The notes under the pieces: model-generated
What the model was told of the DNA's origin: nothing
The model's input: only the letters and a program-made list of their open reading frames with translations
The model's database searches: none
Made by a program: the position numbers and the translations under genes
In this document: piece by piece, positions 37,377 through 47,153 of the stretch
Position numbering within the stretch: the first letter of the stretch is position 1
Layout: every line of letters begins with the position of its first letter
NCBI RefSeq assembly: GCF_016745095.1
Contig: NZ_CP067087.1
Coordinates: 434,001-498,000, forward strand
DNA: 64,000 nt
Direction: 5' to 3'
Origin: Croceicoccus sp. YJ47
GTDB lineage: Bacteria; Pseudomonadota; Alphaproteobacteria; Sphingomonadales; Sphingomonadaceae

Positions 37377-38342
37377 ATGGTTACGATAGCGGCGCGATCC
37401 GAGCTTGTCGCGCATGCCGCGGATACGATCGCGCGCGGCTCGAAAAGCTTTGCGGTGGCCAGCCGCCTGTTCGGGCGGCGGGAGCGGGAGCGCGTTTGGC
37501 TGCTCTATGCCTGGTGCCGGGCGTGCGACGATCTCGCCGATGCGCAGGACATGGGCGGCGCGCTCGGCGATCAGAGTAATCCGCACGAACGGCTCGCCAC
37601 CATACGGCAGCGCACCGCATTGGCGTTGCAGGGGGTTGCGACCGGCGATGCGAGTTTCGACGGCTTCGGCGTGGTGGCGCGCGAATGCGGGATCACCGCG
37701 GCCGATGCCGATGACGTGATCGCGGGGTTCGCTCTCGACAGCGAGGACTGGCGCCCCCGGACCGAGGCCGACATGATGCAATATTGCTATCACGTCGCGG
37801 GCGCGGTGGGGGTGATGATGGCGCTGGTCATGGGGGTGCCGCGTTCGGACGAGGATACGCTCGACCGCGCATGCGACCTCGGCCTCGCGTTTCAGCTCGC
37901 CAATATCGTCCGTGATCTGTGGGAGGATGACGCGGCGGGGCGGTGCTATCTCCCCATCGAATGGCTGGTGGAGGCGGATATTCCGCCGGGACAGCATATG
38001 AAGCCGCATTACCGCGCCGCTCTCGTCGATCTGGTCGCGCATGCCTGCGCCATCGGGCGCTGTCACGAGGCGTCGGCAAGGGTCGGCGCCGGGCGGTTGC
38101 CGTTCCGGGCACGCTGGGCGATCCTGTCGGCGACGGGGATTTACGGCGACATCGCGCGCATGGTGGAAAGCGCCGGACCGAACGCATGGAACGCGCGGGT
38201 TCATACAGGCGCACTGAGCAAGGCGGGCTGGGTCGCAAGATCGGTCGTCGCGGCCATGCGGCCCCCGCCGCGCGATTGCGGCGAGACGGCGCGCGGCCGG
38301 CTGTGGACGCGGCGGCAACTGGCGGAAAGGGCGCGAAGATGA
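37377..38342 (+). CDS. crtB: Phytoene synthase CrtB
   Basis: Condenses two geranylgeranyl diphosphate molecules to phytoene. The 321-residue trans-prenyltransferase has ARGSKSFAVASRLF near residue 19, the first Asp-rich site ACDDLADAQD, CYHVAGAVGVMMALVMGV and the second site NIVRDLWEDDAAGRCYLP. It is the first committed step of the pathway whose later steps are crtI and crtY here; hydroxylases and ketolases are not in the window. Its stop overlaps the thermonuclease start. Confidence 0.97.
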   Translation: MVTIAARSELVAHAADTIARGSKSFAVASRLFGRRERERVWLLYAWCRACDDLADAQDMGGALGDQSNPHERLATIRQRTALALQGVATGDASFDGFGVVARECGITAADADDVIAGFALDSEDWRPRTEADMMQYCYHVAGAVGVMMALVMGVPRSDEDTLDRACDLGLAFQLANIVRDLWEDDAAGRCYLPIEWLVEADIPPGQHMKPHYRAALVDLVAHACAIGRCHEASARVGAGRLPFRARWAILSATGIYGDIARMVESAGPNAWNARVHTGALSKAGWVARSVVAAMRPPPRDCGETARGRLWTRRQLAERARR

Positions 38343-38902
38343 TGGGAAACCGGCGCCAGTCGCGCTATGCGAAACGCAAGCCCGACATCGCGTTCTGGCC
38401 CGAAAAGCGGCGCCCGAATTACGGGGCGTGGATGGTGGTCGCGGCCTCTGCGATCCTGATCGTGCTCGGGCTATGGCTGCGGTTCGATCCCGGCCTGTTT
38501 TCGCCCGCCCGGCCCGAACAGGTCGCGTCGCCTGCGCCCGGCCCGGCCGACGATCTGCGCCAGCAATTTGTGATGTGCGACGGCCCGGCGCGCACCAATT
38601 GCGTGGTCGATGGCGATACGTTCTGGATGGATGGGGACAAGATCCGGATCGCCGACATCAACACACCGGAAACCAGCACGCCCGAATGCGACGCGGAGCT
38701 GGCCCTCGGCGAGCAGGCGACGCTGCGCTTGCAGGAATTGCTCAACGCCGGTCCGTTCAGCCTCGCCCGGATCGACCGCGATACCGACATGTACGGGCGC
38801 AAGCTGCGCATCGTGGAACGCGGCGGGACATCGCTCGGCATCATCCTGGTGCGCGAAGGGCTGGCGGAGGAGTGGCAGGGGCACCGTTCGGGCTGGTGCT
38901 GA
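38339..38902 (+). CDS. Thermonuclease-family (SNase-like) protein with membrane anchor
   Basis: A 187-residue protein with a basic amino part (NRRQSRYAKRKPD), one membrane segment (WMVVAASAILIVLGLWLRF) and a staphylococcal-nuclease domain: VVDGDTFWMDGDKIRIADIN, TPETSTPECDAELALGEQA, RIDRDTDMYGRKLRIV and LVREGLAEEW. SNase catalytic positions Arg, Asp and Glu are represented in RIADINTPE and the DMYGRKLR loop. It overlaps crtB (ATGATG), so it is probably co-transcribed, though no carotenoid role follows. Confidence 0.85.
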   Translation: MMGNRRQSRYAKRKPDIAFWPEKRRPNYGAWMVVAASAILIVLGLWLRFDPGLFSPARPEQVASPAPGPADDLRQQFVMCDGPARTNCVVDGDTFWMDGDKIRIADINTPETSTPECDAELALGEQATLRLQELLNAGPFSLARIDRDTDMYGRKLRIVERGGTSLGIILVREGLAEEWQGHRSGWC

Positions 38903-39015
38903 ACGCCTGTTCTGAACCCTTGCGTAGCGCGACGTTAAGCGGGCGTTCGCTTTCGCCTGTTAATTTAATGCGTGAAAAGCACGGAACGCTTTTCGTCGCT
39001 GGCGTTGATAATGGC

Positions 39016-39648
39016 ATGAGCGTATCTGTCCAACTGCACGAGATCACCGGCGCGAACGACGCCGAGGAAGCATTCATCCGCGAATCGGTCCGGCTCCTGC
39101 GCGAAGCGGTGTCGATGCCCGGCTTCGGCGCCAGCGTCCGAAAGGCCGATTACGGCGACACGCAGTGGAAGGGCGCGCATGGCTCCGTCCGCCGCCTCAC
39201 CGGCGAGGAAATCTGGCAACGCGTGCAGATCGGGCAGGAAGCCGGGGTGACCGGCGACCACACGCTCAACCTGTCCATCGCGGTCGAGGATCTGCCCGGC
39301 CCGGACAGCGACCGTGACGGCCCGCCCGTCATCGGCGCGACCGAGCTTGGCACGCTTCCCATCCGCACCGCGCGCTGGTTCCTGTCGCAATGCATGATCG
39401 CCGGGGACCATGTGAACATGGCCGCGCATCTGATGCATCAATGGATGCACGTGTCGGGCTTCGTCCATGGCGCGGACGGGCACGACAGCCGGGACGCCCC
39501 CGCCATTCTGGGCCGGTTGGTCCGCCGTGCGCTGGAATGGAATTACGGCGACAGGATCGATGCGGAAATCACCGCCATGCTGATCGGCGGGCACACCGGC
39601 TGTTCATGCAAATTGCCAGCCGAGAGAACGCAGACTGCCATCGCCTGA
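39016..39648 (+). CDS. Metzincin-like protein with Gln in place of the catalytic Glu
   Basis: A 210-residue protein with no signal peptide and no recognised family name. Residues 141-151 read HQWMHVSGFVH, which is the metzincin zinc motif HExxHxxGxxH with the catalytic Glu replaced by Gln (codon CAA at 39439-39441). Upstream are VTGDHTLNLSIAVEDLPG and IGATELGTLPIRTARWFL, and downstream DAPAILGRLVRRALEWNYGD. Zinc could still be held by the three histidines, but peptidase activity would be lost, so it may be a binding or sensor protein. An in-frame ATG at 38968 would add 16 residues. It lies between the thermonuclease and helicase genes. Confidence 0.6.
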   Translation: MSVSVQLHEITGANDAEEAFIRESVRLLREAVSMPGFGASVRKADYGDTQWKGAHGSVRRLTGEEIWQRVQIGQEAGVTGDHTLNLSIAVEDLPGPDSDRDGPPVIGATELGTLPIRTARWFLSQCMIAGDHVNMAAHLMHQWMHVSGFVHGADGHDSRDAPAILGRLVRRALEWNYGDRIDAEITAMLIGGHTGCSCKLPAERTQTAIA

Positions 39649-39744
39649 TCGGGCGCGGCCTTTCGGCATGGGCCTGCGCGCGATTGACGGGTTTCGCGCG
39701 CTGCGCCGTTTCATTCTGGCGTGACGCCGCCTATGTTGGGGCGA

Positions 39745-42576
39745 ATGTCCGCCCCCCTTCCCCCTGATACCACGGGCCTCGCCGATGCTCTGGCCCTGCC
39801 CGCCCTGCATGCGAGCCATTCGGGGTGCTGGCTCGCCTCTCGCGACGGCGAGGTGCGCGGTCTTTCGCGGGGTGAGGCGATCATGGCGGCGGCGGAGACT
39901 CCGCTGCTGATGCTGAATGCGCCGCTGGTGGCGAGCCGGCTCGGCTATCCCGAATTATCGGGGCTGGATCTGCTCGAACTGTTCGCCTTCGTTCATCCGG
40001 CCCGCTTCATGGTGCCGACGCCGCGCGGGCTGGCCGAAGGTCTGGGCCTCGCCATTCCGCAGGACGAGGCGGAGGTGCCGCATCTGCTTGCCCGGGCGGC
40101 GGCTGTGCTGTTCGCGCAGGTGGAGGCGGAGGACTGGATCGAGCGGCCCGGCGCGTGGAGCACGCTGCAATCGCTGTCCCGCCTGCGCTGGCCCTGGGCG
40201 AGCCTTCTGGCCCCGCATGTCCGCCGGCCCGAACGCGCCGAGCCCTGGCTTTTTGCAAAGCTGCCCGAATGGGAGGAGCGCCCGCCGCGCCCGCAACCAG
40301 CGCATGTCGCCATTGCGGAGGATGAGGTGACCGCACGGCTCGACCAGCTCACCGGCGAAGGGTCCGAACGCCGCGAGGGGCAGCGCGAATATGCCCGTGC
40401 GGCTGCGCGCATTTTCGCGCCCCGGCCCGAAGTCGGCCAGCCGAACATGCTGCTCGCGCAGGCCGGGACGGGGGTGGGCAAGACGCTGGGCTATCTCGCG
40501 CCCGCCTCGCTCTGGTCGCAGGCGGCGGGCGGCACGGTGTGGGTGAGCACCTATACGAAGGCTCTCCAGCGTCAGCTTCGCCGGGAAAGCCGCCGTGCAT
40601 GGCCCGATGTCGATGCGGGCGAGGCACGCGAAACCCCCGCCGTCGTCGTGCGCAAGGGGCGGGAGAACTATCTGTGCCTGCTCAATCTGGAGGATGCCCT
40701 GCAAGGCGGCTTCGCAGGGCGCCCCGGCATTTTCGCACAGCTCGTCGCGCGCTGGGCCGCGTTCAGCGAGGACGGCGACATGGTGGGCGGTGACCTGCCC
40801 GGATGGCTGCCGACCTTGTTCCGGCGGCGCGGCATGGCGGCCCTGACCGACCGGCGCGGCGAATGCGTCTATGCCGGGTGTCCGCATTATCGCAAATGCT
40901 TCATCGAACGTGCCGCCCGTCAATCCGCCCACGCCGATCTCGTCATCGCCAATCATGCCCTTGTCATGGTCCACGCCGCGCGCGGGTCGGGCAATGGCGA
41001 CGAACGCGAGGGGCAGCAGCGCCCCGCCCGCATCGTGTTCGACGAAGGGCATCATCTCTTCGATGCGGCCGATTCCACCTTTGCCGCCGCCCTTTCGGGA
41101 AGCGAGGCGATCGAGATGCGCCGCTGGGTCATCGGGCCCGAGGGCAAGTCGAAAGGCCGCCGCCGGGGCCTTGCCGCGCGCCTTTCCGACGTCGCGAGCT
41201 ATGACGAAGCGGGCGATGCGGCGATTGGCAAGGCGCGCGAGGCGGCCGACCTGCTGCCCGCGGATGGCTGGCTTTCGCGCATTGCGGAGGGCGAACCGTG
41301 GGGCCCGATCGAACGTCTGCTCGCTGCGGTGCGTACGCTGACCTTCGCCCGCGATGCGAGCGCGCAGGACGCAGGCTATGGCATAGAGACCGAAGTGACC
41401 GATCTCGACGCTGCGTTCATCGGCGCGGCGAGCGACGCGAAGGATGCGCTGGCCCGCCTGCGGCAACCGTTGATGGCGCTGTCCGCCCGGCTGGAGGCGA
41501 TCCTTGCCGATCCGCCCGACTGGCTCGATGCGCAGGGGCGGCAGCGTGTCGACGGGGCGCGCCATTCGCTGCGGTGGCGGATCGACACGCTGACCGCGTG
41601 GGAGGCGATGTGCGCGCGCATGGGCGGGCCGGTGGATGCGGATTTCGTCGACTGGTTCGCCGTGGAACGCGCCGAGGCGCGCGAATTCGACATCGCAATA
41701 CACCGCCGCTGGCTCGATCCGATGCGGCCCTTTGCCCGTACCGTGCTGGAACCCGCGCATGGCGTGATGCAGACCAGCGCCACGCTATGCGACCGGCAGG
41801 AGGACGGACCCGACTGGGCGCGCGCGCTCGAACGCTCTGGCGCGGTGCAGCTCGGCGTGGCGGCGGCGCTGACCGAGGCGGCGAGCCCCTTCGATTATGC
41901 CAAGCAGGCGCAGGTGATCATCGTGACCGATGTGAAGAAGGGCGATATTGCCGGGCTTGCCGCCGCCTATGGCCGCTTGATCGAACACTCGCGCGGCGGC
42001 GTGCTCGGCCTGTTCACCGCGATCCGCCGGTTGCGCGCAGTGCATGCCCGCATCGCCGATCGACTGGCGCGGGGCGGGCTGCCGCTCTTTGCGCAACATA
42101 TCGACCCGATCGACACCGGAACGCTGGTCGATATTTTCCGCGACGATCCCAAGGCCAGCCTGCTGGGCACCGATGCCCTGCGTGACGGGGTGGACGTGCC
42201 GGGCGAATCGCTGCGGCTGGTGGTGATGGAGCAGGTTCCCTGGCCCAAGCCGTCGATCCTGCACCGCGCGCGCCGCGCCGCCCATATGGTGCCTGGCGCG
42301 AAGAGCGAGGAGAAAGGCGGCAAGCAGGCCTATGACGATGCGATCGTGCGCGGGCGGTTGGCGCAGGCATTCGGGCGGCTTATCCGCAGCCGTGCCGATT
42401 CGGGGGCGTTCGTCGTGTTGTCGCCGGCTTTCCCGTCGCGCCTGCTGTCTGCCTTTCCCGAAGGCACGCCGGTTTCGCGGGTCACTCTGGACGAAGCATT
42501 AAAAATGTTAGACAGCCGTGTTTCGGACAGGGACATTTCCGGTCACGATCCGGGTGTAGAGGAAGAAGCGGTTTGA
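39745..42576 (+). CDS. DinG/XPD-type ATP-dependent DNA helicase
   Basis: Superfamily 2 helicase of 943 residues. It has the P-loop LLAQAGTGVGKTLGYLAPAS, iron-sulfur-type cysteines (ENYLCLLN; GECVYAGCPHYRKCF), the DEGH box VFDEGHHLFDAADS, QTSATL of motif III, and LGTDALRDGVDVPGESL with QAFGRLIRSRAD of motifs V-VI. An amino region of about 230 residues precedes the helicase core and is typical of the alphaproteobacterial form, not E. coli DinG. It probably unwinds 5'-tailed DNA, R-loops or G-quadruplexes. ATG 39745 is used; ATG 39733 and GTG 39721 are in frame. Its stop overlaps sixA. Confidence 0.88.
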   Translation: MSAPLPPDTTGLADALALPALHASHSGCWLASRDGEVRGLSRGEAIMAAAETPLLMLNAPLVASRLGYPELSGLDLLELFAFVHPARFMVPTPRGLAEGLGLAIPQDEAEVPHLLARAAAVLFAQVEAEDWIERPGAWSTLQSLSRLRWPWASLLAPHVRRPERAEPWLFAKLPEWEERPPRPQPAHVAIAEDEVTARLDQLTGEGSERREGQREYARAAARIFAPRPEVGQPNMLLAQAGTGVGKTLGYLAPASLWSQAAGGTVWVSTYTKALQRQLRRESRRAWPDVDAGEARETPAVVVRKGRENYLCLLNLEDALQGGFAGRPGIFAQLVARWAAFSEDGDMVGGDLPGWLPTLFRRRGMAALTDRRGECVYAGCPHYRKCFIERAARQSAHADLVIANHALVMVHAARGSGNGDEREGQQRPARIVFDEGHHLFDAADSTFAAALSGSEAIEMRRWVIGPEGKSKGRRRGLAARLSDVASYDEAGDAAIGKAREAADLLPADGWLSRIAEGEPWGPIERLLAAVRTLTFARDASAQDAGYGIETEVTDLDAAFIGAASDAKDALARLRQPLMALSARLEAILADPPDWLDAQGRQRVDGARHSLRWRIDTLTAWEAMCARMGGPVDADFVDWFAVERAEAREFDIAIHRRWLDPMRPFARTVLEPAHGVMQTSATLCDRQEDGPDWARALERSGAVQLGVAAALTEAASPFDYAKQAQVIIVTDVKKGDIAGLAAAYGRLIEHSRGGVLGLFTAIRRLRAVHARIADRLARGGLPLFAQHIDPIDTGTLVDIFRDDPKASLLGTDALRDGVDVPGESLRLVVMEQVPWPKPSILHRARRAAHMVPGAKSEEKGGKQAYDDAIVRGRLAQAFGRLIRSRADSGAFVVLSPAFPSRLLSAFPEGTPVSRVTLDEALKMLDSRVSDRDISGHDPGVEEEAV

Positions 42577-43121
42577 AGATCATCGGGCTGTTGCGGCACG
42601 CCAAATCCGAAGACCACCAGCCGAGCGGTCGGGATTTCGATCGCGGGCTCAATGCAAAGGGCCGCCGGGCCGCAACCGTGATGGGGGCGCATATCGGCGC
42701 GCGGGCCCCAGCCTTCGACCGGATCCTCGCCTCACCGGCGCAGCGTGTGCGTGAAACGCTCGATCTCGCGCTCGATGCGATGGGGCGACGCGCACCGGTC
42801 GACCGGGCGGAGGATCGCCGCCTCTATCTCGCCACCTCCGAAGTGATCGCGGAGGTCGCCGCCGAAATGGGCGGGTCGTGCGATTCGCTGCTGATCGTTT
42901 CGCATAATCCGGGGCTGGAGGATTTCGTGCTCGACCACGTTCCCGACGACGCCGGCAATGCCATGCGCGATACGGTCGCTGTGAAATATCCCACGGGGGC
43001 GTTCGCCGTTCTGGAGTTCGACATCGACGATTGGGCCGACCTGCCCGATGCGAAGGGGCGGATTGTCGCGCTGACGCGGCCCCGCGATCTCGACCCTGCG
43101 CTCGGCCCCGATCTAAACTGA
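42573..43121 (+). CDS. sixA: SixA-like histidine phosphatase (TTG start)
   Basis: A 182-residue histidine phosphatase superfamily member. It has the RHG-type motif LLRHAKSEDHQPSGRDFDRGL near residue 6, ILASPAQRVRETLDLAL and the second histidine in LLIVSHNPGLEDFVLDHV. SixA dephosphorylates phosphohistidine domains in E. coli; the substrate here is unknown. The start is TTG 42573, overlapping the helicase stop (TTGA), giving the usual MKIIGLLRHAKS. It overlaps the convergent merR-type gene by 9 bp. Confidence 0.85.
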   Translation: MKIIGLLRHAKSEDHQPSGRDFDRGLNAKGRRAATVMGAHIGARAPAFDRILASPAQRVRETLDLALDAMGRRAPVDRAEDRRLYLATSEVIAEVAAEMGGSCDSLLIVSHNPGLEDFVLDHVPDDAGNAMRDTVAVKYPTGAFAVLEFDIDDWADLPDAKGRIVALTRPRDLDPALGPDLN

Positions 43122-43538
43122 CATGTCGGCGGGCTTGGTCTCGTCCTTGATCTGAGACAGCGTTTCGCGAATCGCGCGCAGACGCATCAACATTTCCTCG
43201 TCGCTCATCATGCCCGGACGCTCTCCGCGTGGCGGTGCAGGACGCGCCGCGGCTGCGGTCGTCGCGGCCGGTTCCGGCTCGGCCAGCGCCTTTGCCGCGC
43301 CGCGAATCGTGTAGCCTTCGTGGTTGAGCAGGCGATCGATCCTCTGCACAATCGCGACGTCCTCGGGCCGGTAATAGCGCCGGTTCCCGCTGCGCTTGAT
43401 CGGCGCGAGGGCGGAAAACTGCGTCTCCCAATAGCGCAGGACATGCGGTTTTATCGAAAGCGCGGACGCCACCTCCCCGATCGTGCGGAAAGCCTGCGGA
43501 TCCTTTCCATCGTCAAACAGATCGTCGCTGTTTTTCAT
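43113..43538 (-). CDS. MerR-family transcriptional regulator
   Basis: A 141-residue regulator with an amino-terminal MerR helix-turn-helix: [46 protein letters not shown] and [15 protein letters not shown]. The tail is Ala/Pro-rich and then charged ([22 protein letters not shown]) without the metal-binding cysteines of classical MerR, like the regulator found after ihfA in other alphaproteobacteria. Its start overlaps the ihfA stop (ATGA). Confidence 0.9.
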   Translation of the reverse strand: MKNSDDLFDDGKDPQAFRTIGEVASALSIKPHVLRYWETQFSALAPIKRSGNRRYYRPEDVAIVQRIDRLLNHEGYTIRGAAKALAEPEPAATTAAAARPAPPRGERPGMMSDEEMLMRLRAIRETLSQIKDETKPADMSV

Positions 43539-43831
43539 CGTGCGCTTATACGTTCCTTGAGAAGCTGGCTGGCACGGAAGGTCATGACCCGGCGCGGGGT
43601 GATGGGAACCTCCACCCCGGTCTTCGGATTGCGGCCGATCCGTTCGCTCTTGTCGCGAAGAAGGAATGTCCCGAACCCGGAAATTTTGACGTTTTCCCCC
43701 GAATGCAGCGCATCGCACATCAAGCGCAGGATCGCCTCAACCATGTTGAGAGATTCCGCACGGCTAAGCCCCTGCTTGCGGTGGATAATATCAGCAAGAT
43801 CGGCGCGGGTCAGAGTTCCGGCTGATCGCAT
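43535..43831 (-). CDS. ihfA: Integration host factor subunit alpha
   Basis: DNA-bending IHF alpha, 98 residues, with [41 protein letters not shown] and [13 protein letters not shown]. It pairs with IHF beta, encoded elsewhere. Two ATGs are close: 43837 and 43831. AGGA lies directly against the first and seven bases before the second, so I use 43831. Fourth gene of rpmF-plsX-fabH-ihfA-merR. Confidence 0.95.
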   Translation of the reverse strand: MRSAGTLTRADLADIIHRKQGLSRAESLNMVEAILRLMCDALHSGENVKISGFGTFLLRDKSERIGRNPKTGVEVPITPRRVMTFRASQLLKERISAR

Positions 43832-43917
43832 CGGCATTTCCTTTGTATAGAAGCGACCCTGGAAGAACCCTTACATTATCATAGGTTATGAATTTGACGT
43901 CAAGCGATGTAGGGAAT

Positions 43918-44908
43918 TTACACCCGAAGCAGGCTCGCCCCCCAAGTGAAGCCACCTCCCATCGCCTCCAGCATGACCAGATCGCCCGATTTAATTCGCC
44001 CGTCCCGCACCGCCACATCATAGGCCAGCGGTACGCTCGCCGCCGACGTGTTCGCGTGGATGTCGACCGTCTTGATCACCTTTTCGGGCGGAAGCGAAAG
44101 CTTCTTGGCCGTGGCGTCGAGGATCCGGGCATTGGCCTGATGCGGCACGACCCAGTCCACCTCGGCGCCCGTCATACCCGCCTCGTCCAGCACTTCGCGC
44201 AGGACCTGGGCCAGGTTGACGACCGCGTGACGAAACACCTCGCGTCCCTTCATCCGCAGCTTGCCGACGGTCCCCGTCGTCGACGGACCGCCATCGACAT
44301 AGAGGAGCGAACCGTGCTCCCCATCGGTATGCAGCCGCGTCGCGATCACGCCCGGCGCGGAGGCGGCATCCGCCGCAGCGACGTCGCGCGCTTCGAGCAC
44401 AAAGGCTCCCGCGCCATCGCCGAAGAGCACGCATGTCCCCCGGTCGTCCCAATCGAGGATGCGCGAAAACGTCTCTGCGCCAATTACCAGCGCGCGTTTC
44501 GCCATCCCGGTTTTCAGCATCGATCTGGCTCGTGCCGAGCGCATAGAGAAAACCCGAACACACCGCCGCCACGTCGAAGGCAAAGGCATTCTTCGCGCCG
44601 ATTTCATGCTGCACCCAGCTCGCGGTGGAGGGAAACGTCTGATCCGGCGTGGCGGTGGCCAGCACGATCAGGCCGATGTCATCCGGCTCCACCCCGGCGG
44701 CGGCCATGGCCTTCCGCGCGGCGTCTGCGGCGAGCGTGCCCGTCGTTTCGCCATCGCCGGCGATATGCCGCTGCCGGATGCCGGTGCGCTCCACGATCCA
44801 CGCGTCGCTGGTATCGACGGTTTCGGCAAGCTCGGCATTGGTGACGCATCGCGCCGGAAGCGCGGAACCACATCCCAGCACGACGGCGCGGCGGATCGTG
44901 TCGCTCAT
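43918..44908 (-). pseudogene. fabH: 3-oxoacyl-ACP synthase III FabH, frame split by one extra base
   Basis: KAS III starts fatty acid synthesis from acetyl-CoA and malonyl-ACP. The amino part reads [20 protein letters not shown] to the catalytic cysteine in [16 protein letters not shown], then loses frame near 44524. The remainder continues one frame over as [40 protein letters not shown], the catalytic histidine in [18 protein letters not shown] and the asparagine in [13 protein letters not shown]. Removing one base near 44524 gives a normal 329-residue gene. FabH is normally essential, so an assembly error is the likeliest cause. It overlaps plsX (ATGA). Confidence 0.92.
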
Positions 44909-45987
44909 CGTATGTCGCTACCTGCGGACGGGGCGGTTTCGCCGGCCGCTGGCATGCTGCCCTGCAGCGCGGCGCCCTCGGCAAGATCGGCCGTGATGCG
45001 TTCGGTCAGGTTTTCCTCCAGCAGGCGCGCGGTGACCGCGACCGCATTGGCCACGCCCGCCGCATTCGCATTGCCGTGGCTCTTCACCACGATGCCGTTG
45101 AGGCCCAGGAAAACGGCGCCATTGTGGTTGTTGGGATCGAGATGATGCTTCAGCAATTCCGTCGCCGGCCGGCTGATGAGAAAGCCGAGCTTGGAGCGCA
45201 GCGAACTTTGAAACGCATCTTTCAGAAGGTCGGTGACGAAACGGGCCGCACCCTCCACCGCCTTCAATGCAATATTTCCGGAAAAACCGTCGGTGACGAC
45301 GACGTCGGCGCTCCCGCGCGCGAGCTTGTCCGCCTCGATGAAGCCGTCGAAACGCAGGGCGAGAGTCTTCGAAGCCTCGCGCAGCTTTTCCGATGCGCCG
45401 CGCAGGGCGTCGGTGCCCTTGATCTCTTCGGTCCCGATGTTGAGCAGGCGTACGCGCGGTTCGGCAAGGCCGGTCGCAATGCGCGAGTAGGCCGCGCCCA
45501 TGATTGCGAACTGCACCAGATTGCGGGCATCGCATTCCGTGTTCGCACCGAGGTCGAGCATGACGAGATCGGTGTCGCCCAGCGTCGGCAGCAGCGCGGC
45601 AAGCGCGGGCCGGTCGATCCCCGGCATGGTGCGCAGCGACACCTTTGCCATGGCCATCAGCGCGCCGGTGTTGCCGCCCGACACCGCGGCCCCGGCCTCG
45701 CCGCTTTTGACCGCGGCGATCGCCATGCCCATGGACGTACGGCGCGCCCGGCGCAGCGCCTGCGTCGGGCGTTCGTCGCCTTCGACCTGCTCCGGCGCGT
45801 GGAGGATTTCCGACGCGTCGCGCAGATTGGGATGATGGTCGAGCGCAGACTTGATCTGCGTCTCATCGCCGACGAGCAGGAACTTGAAACGGTCGTGACG
45901 ACGGCGGGCCAGTGCCGCGCCTTCGATCATGACACGCACGCCCACGTCGCCGCCCATCGCATCGACGGCGATACGCGGCAAGCTCAT
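44905..45987 (-). CDS. plsX: Phosphate acyltransferase PlsX
   Basis: Makes acyl-phosphate from acyl-ACP for phospholipid synthesis. The 360-residue protein has [21 protein letters not shown] at the start, [70 protein letters not shown] and LLGLNG-like [13 protein letters not shown] near the end. ATG 45987 has GGGAGA upstream; the open frame to 46023 would run into rpmF. It lies 32 bp after rpmF. Confidence 0.96.
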   Translation of the reverse strand: MSLPRIAVDAMGGDVGVRVMIEGAALARRRHDRFKFLLVGDETQIKSALDHHPNLRDASEILHAPEQVEGDERPTQALRRARRTSMGMAIAAVKSGEAGAAVSGGNTGALMAMAKVSLRTMPGIDRPALAALLPTLGDTDLVMLDLGANTECDARNLVQFAIMGAAYSRIATGLAEPRVRLLNIGTEEIKGTDALRGASEKLREASKTLALRFDGFIEADKLARGSADVVVTDGFSGNIALKAVEGAARFVTDLLKDAFQSSLRSKLGFLISRPATELLKHHLDPNNHNGAVFLGLNGIVVKSHGNANAAGVANAVAVTARLLEENLTERITADLAEGAALQGSMPAAGETAPSAGSDIR

Positions 45988-46019
45988 CGAACTATCTCCC
46001 GGTTGCGAGTCGTCAGACG

Positions 46020-46199
46020 TCAAAGGCCGACGGAAACGATCTCACGCCCGTTGTAATGGCCGCATGCGTCGCACAGATTGTGGGGACGCTTCAACTCGCC
46101 GCAATTGCCGCACTCGTGATACGCGGCAGGCTTGAGCGAATCATGCGCGCGGCGGTTGCCACGGCGATGCGGCGATACTTTTCTTTTGGGGACAGCCAT
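46020..46199 (-). CDS. rpmF: Ribosomal protein bL32
   Basis: A 59-residue 50S subunit protein, too short for a 60-residue ORF cutoff. The translation is [20 protein letters not shown], then [20 protein letters not shown], then [19 protein letters not shown]. Four cysteines (CGNC and CDAC) make the zinc ribbon found in many L32 proteins. It heads the rpmF-plsX-fabH operon, the standard alphaproteobacterial order. A YceD/DUF177 gene, often just upstream, is missing; a metallo-hydrolase gene is there instead. Confidence 0.95.
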   Translation of the reverse strand: MAVPKRKVSPHRRGNRRAHDSLKPAAYHECGNCGELKRPHNLCDACGHYNGREIVSVGL

Positions 46200-46388
46200 T
46201 TCGGCACCTGTGTTAAATCATGAATAAGACAATTGCCGATGCCCTAGGCGAAGCATGACCGGACCACAAGGGGTGTCCCACAGGCGGTCGGCCAGACAGT
46301 CGCATCGGTTGCGGCGAAGGCGCGCGCTATACCGAATTGTGCACGATACGCAAGGGCGTGTCGTCATCGGCCAGCAACATGGCTCCCT

Positions 46389-47084
46389 TCAACCAGCCAT
46401 CGCCGCATCGCCGACAAAGGGATTCGTCCGGCGTTCCTGACCGAACGTGCTCACCGGACCGTGGCCGGGAATGAACGTGACATCATCGCCCAGCGGCCAC
46501 AATTTGCGCGTGATTGCATCGAGCAGATCCTGATGATTGCCCATCGGGAAATCGGTGCGGCCGATCGACCCCTTGAACAATACGTCGCCGACCACGGCAA
46601 ATTGCGACGGCGCATGGTAGAACACGACGTGGCCGGGCGTGTGTCCGGGGCAATGGATGACGTCGAGCGTGAGCGCACCCAGCGTGACCGTATCGCCGTC
46701 CTGCAGCCATCGGTCCGGCTCGAAACACGTCCCCGCGATCCCGTATTTGCGGCCGTCGTCGGCAAGCCGGGAAATCCAGAACCGGTCGGCCTCCTGCGGC
46801 CCCTCGATCGGCAGGTCCAGCTCCTGCGCCAGCAGCGCCGCCTCGCCGCAATGGTCGATATGGCCATGGGTGATCAGGATTTTTTCGAGCGTCACGCCCG
46901 CCTTCGCAACCGATTCCTTCAACCGGTCGAGATCGCCGCCCGGATCGATCAGGGCGCCCCGCATCGTCTGCGTGCACCACAGGAGCGAGCAATTCTGCTG
47001 CAACGGCGTCACGGGGAGGATCGCGGCCCGCATCGGGGGCTCAGCTTTCGGGGGCGAAACGGGTTGGGGCGTGGTGTCTGTCAT
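46389..47084 (-). CDS. Glyoxalase II-like MBL-fold metallohydrolase
   Basis: A 231-residue metallo-beta-lactamase-fold hydrolase. It has the zinc motif THGHIDHCGEA near residue 76, IHCPGHTPGHVVFYHA, VGDVLFKGSIGRTDFP and FIPGHGPVSTFGQERRTNPF, the pattern of stand-alone hydroxyacylglutathione hydrolase-like proteins. The substrate is not certain. ATG 47084 is used; ATG 47033 (MRAAILPVTPLQQN) is the start of the conserved part and is a fair alternative. The 46200-46388 gap after it holds no gene and must carry the rpmF promoter. Confidence 0.85.
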   Translation of the reverse strand: MTDTTPQPVSPPKAEPPMRAAILPVTPLQQNCSLLWCTQTMRGALIDPGGDLDRLKESVAKAGVTLEKILITHGHIDHCGEAALLAQELDLPIEGPQEADRFWISRLADDGRKYGIAGTCFEPDRWLQDGDTVTLGALTLDVIHCPGHTPGHVVFYHAPSQFAVVGDVLFKGSIGRTDFPMGNHQDLLDAITRKLWPLGDDVTFIPGHGPVSTFGQERRTNPFVGDAAMAG

Positions 47085-47153
47085 GCACGAAATGTGGCCG
47101 CCGTGCTCGGCGAATGCAAGGCAGACGGCCGGCGTGGCCATTCTCGTGCAGGT

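Noticed and set aside
38983-39006. GGAAC-N15-CGTT before the metzincin-like gene
   Set aside because: The spacer is 15, outside 16-17, and only 9 bases remain to the ATG at 39016.
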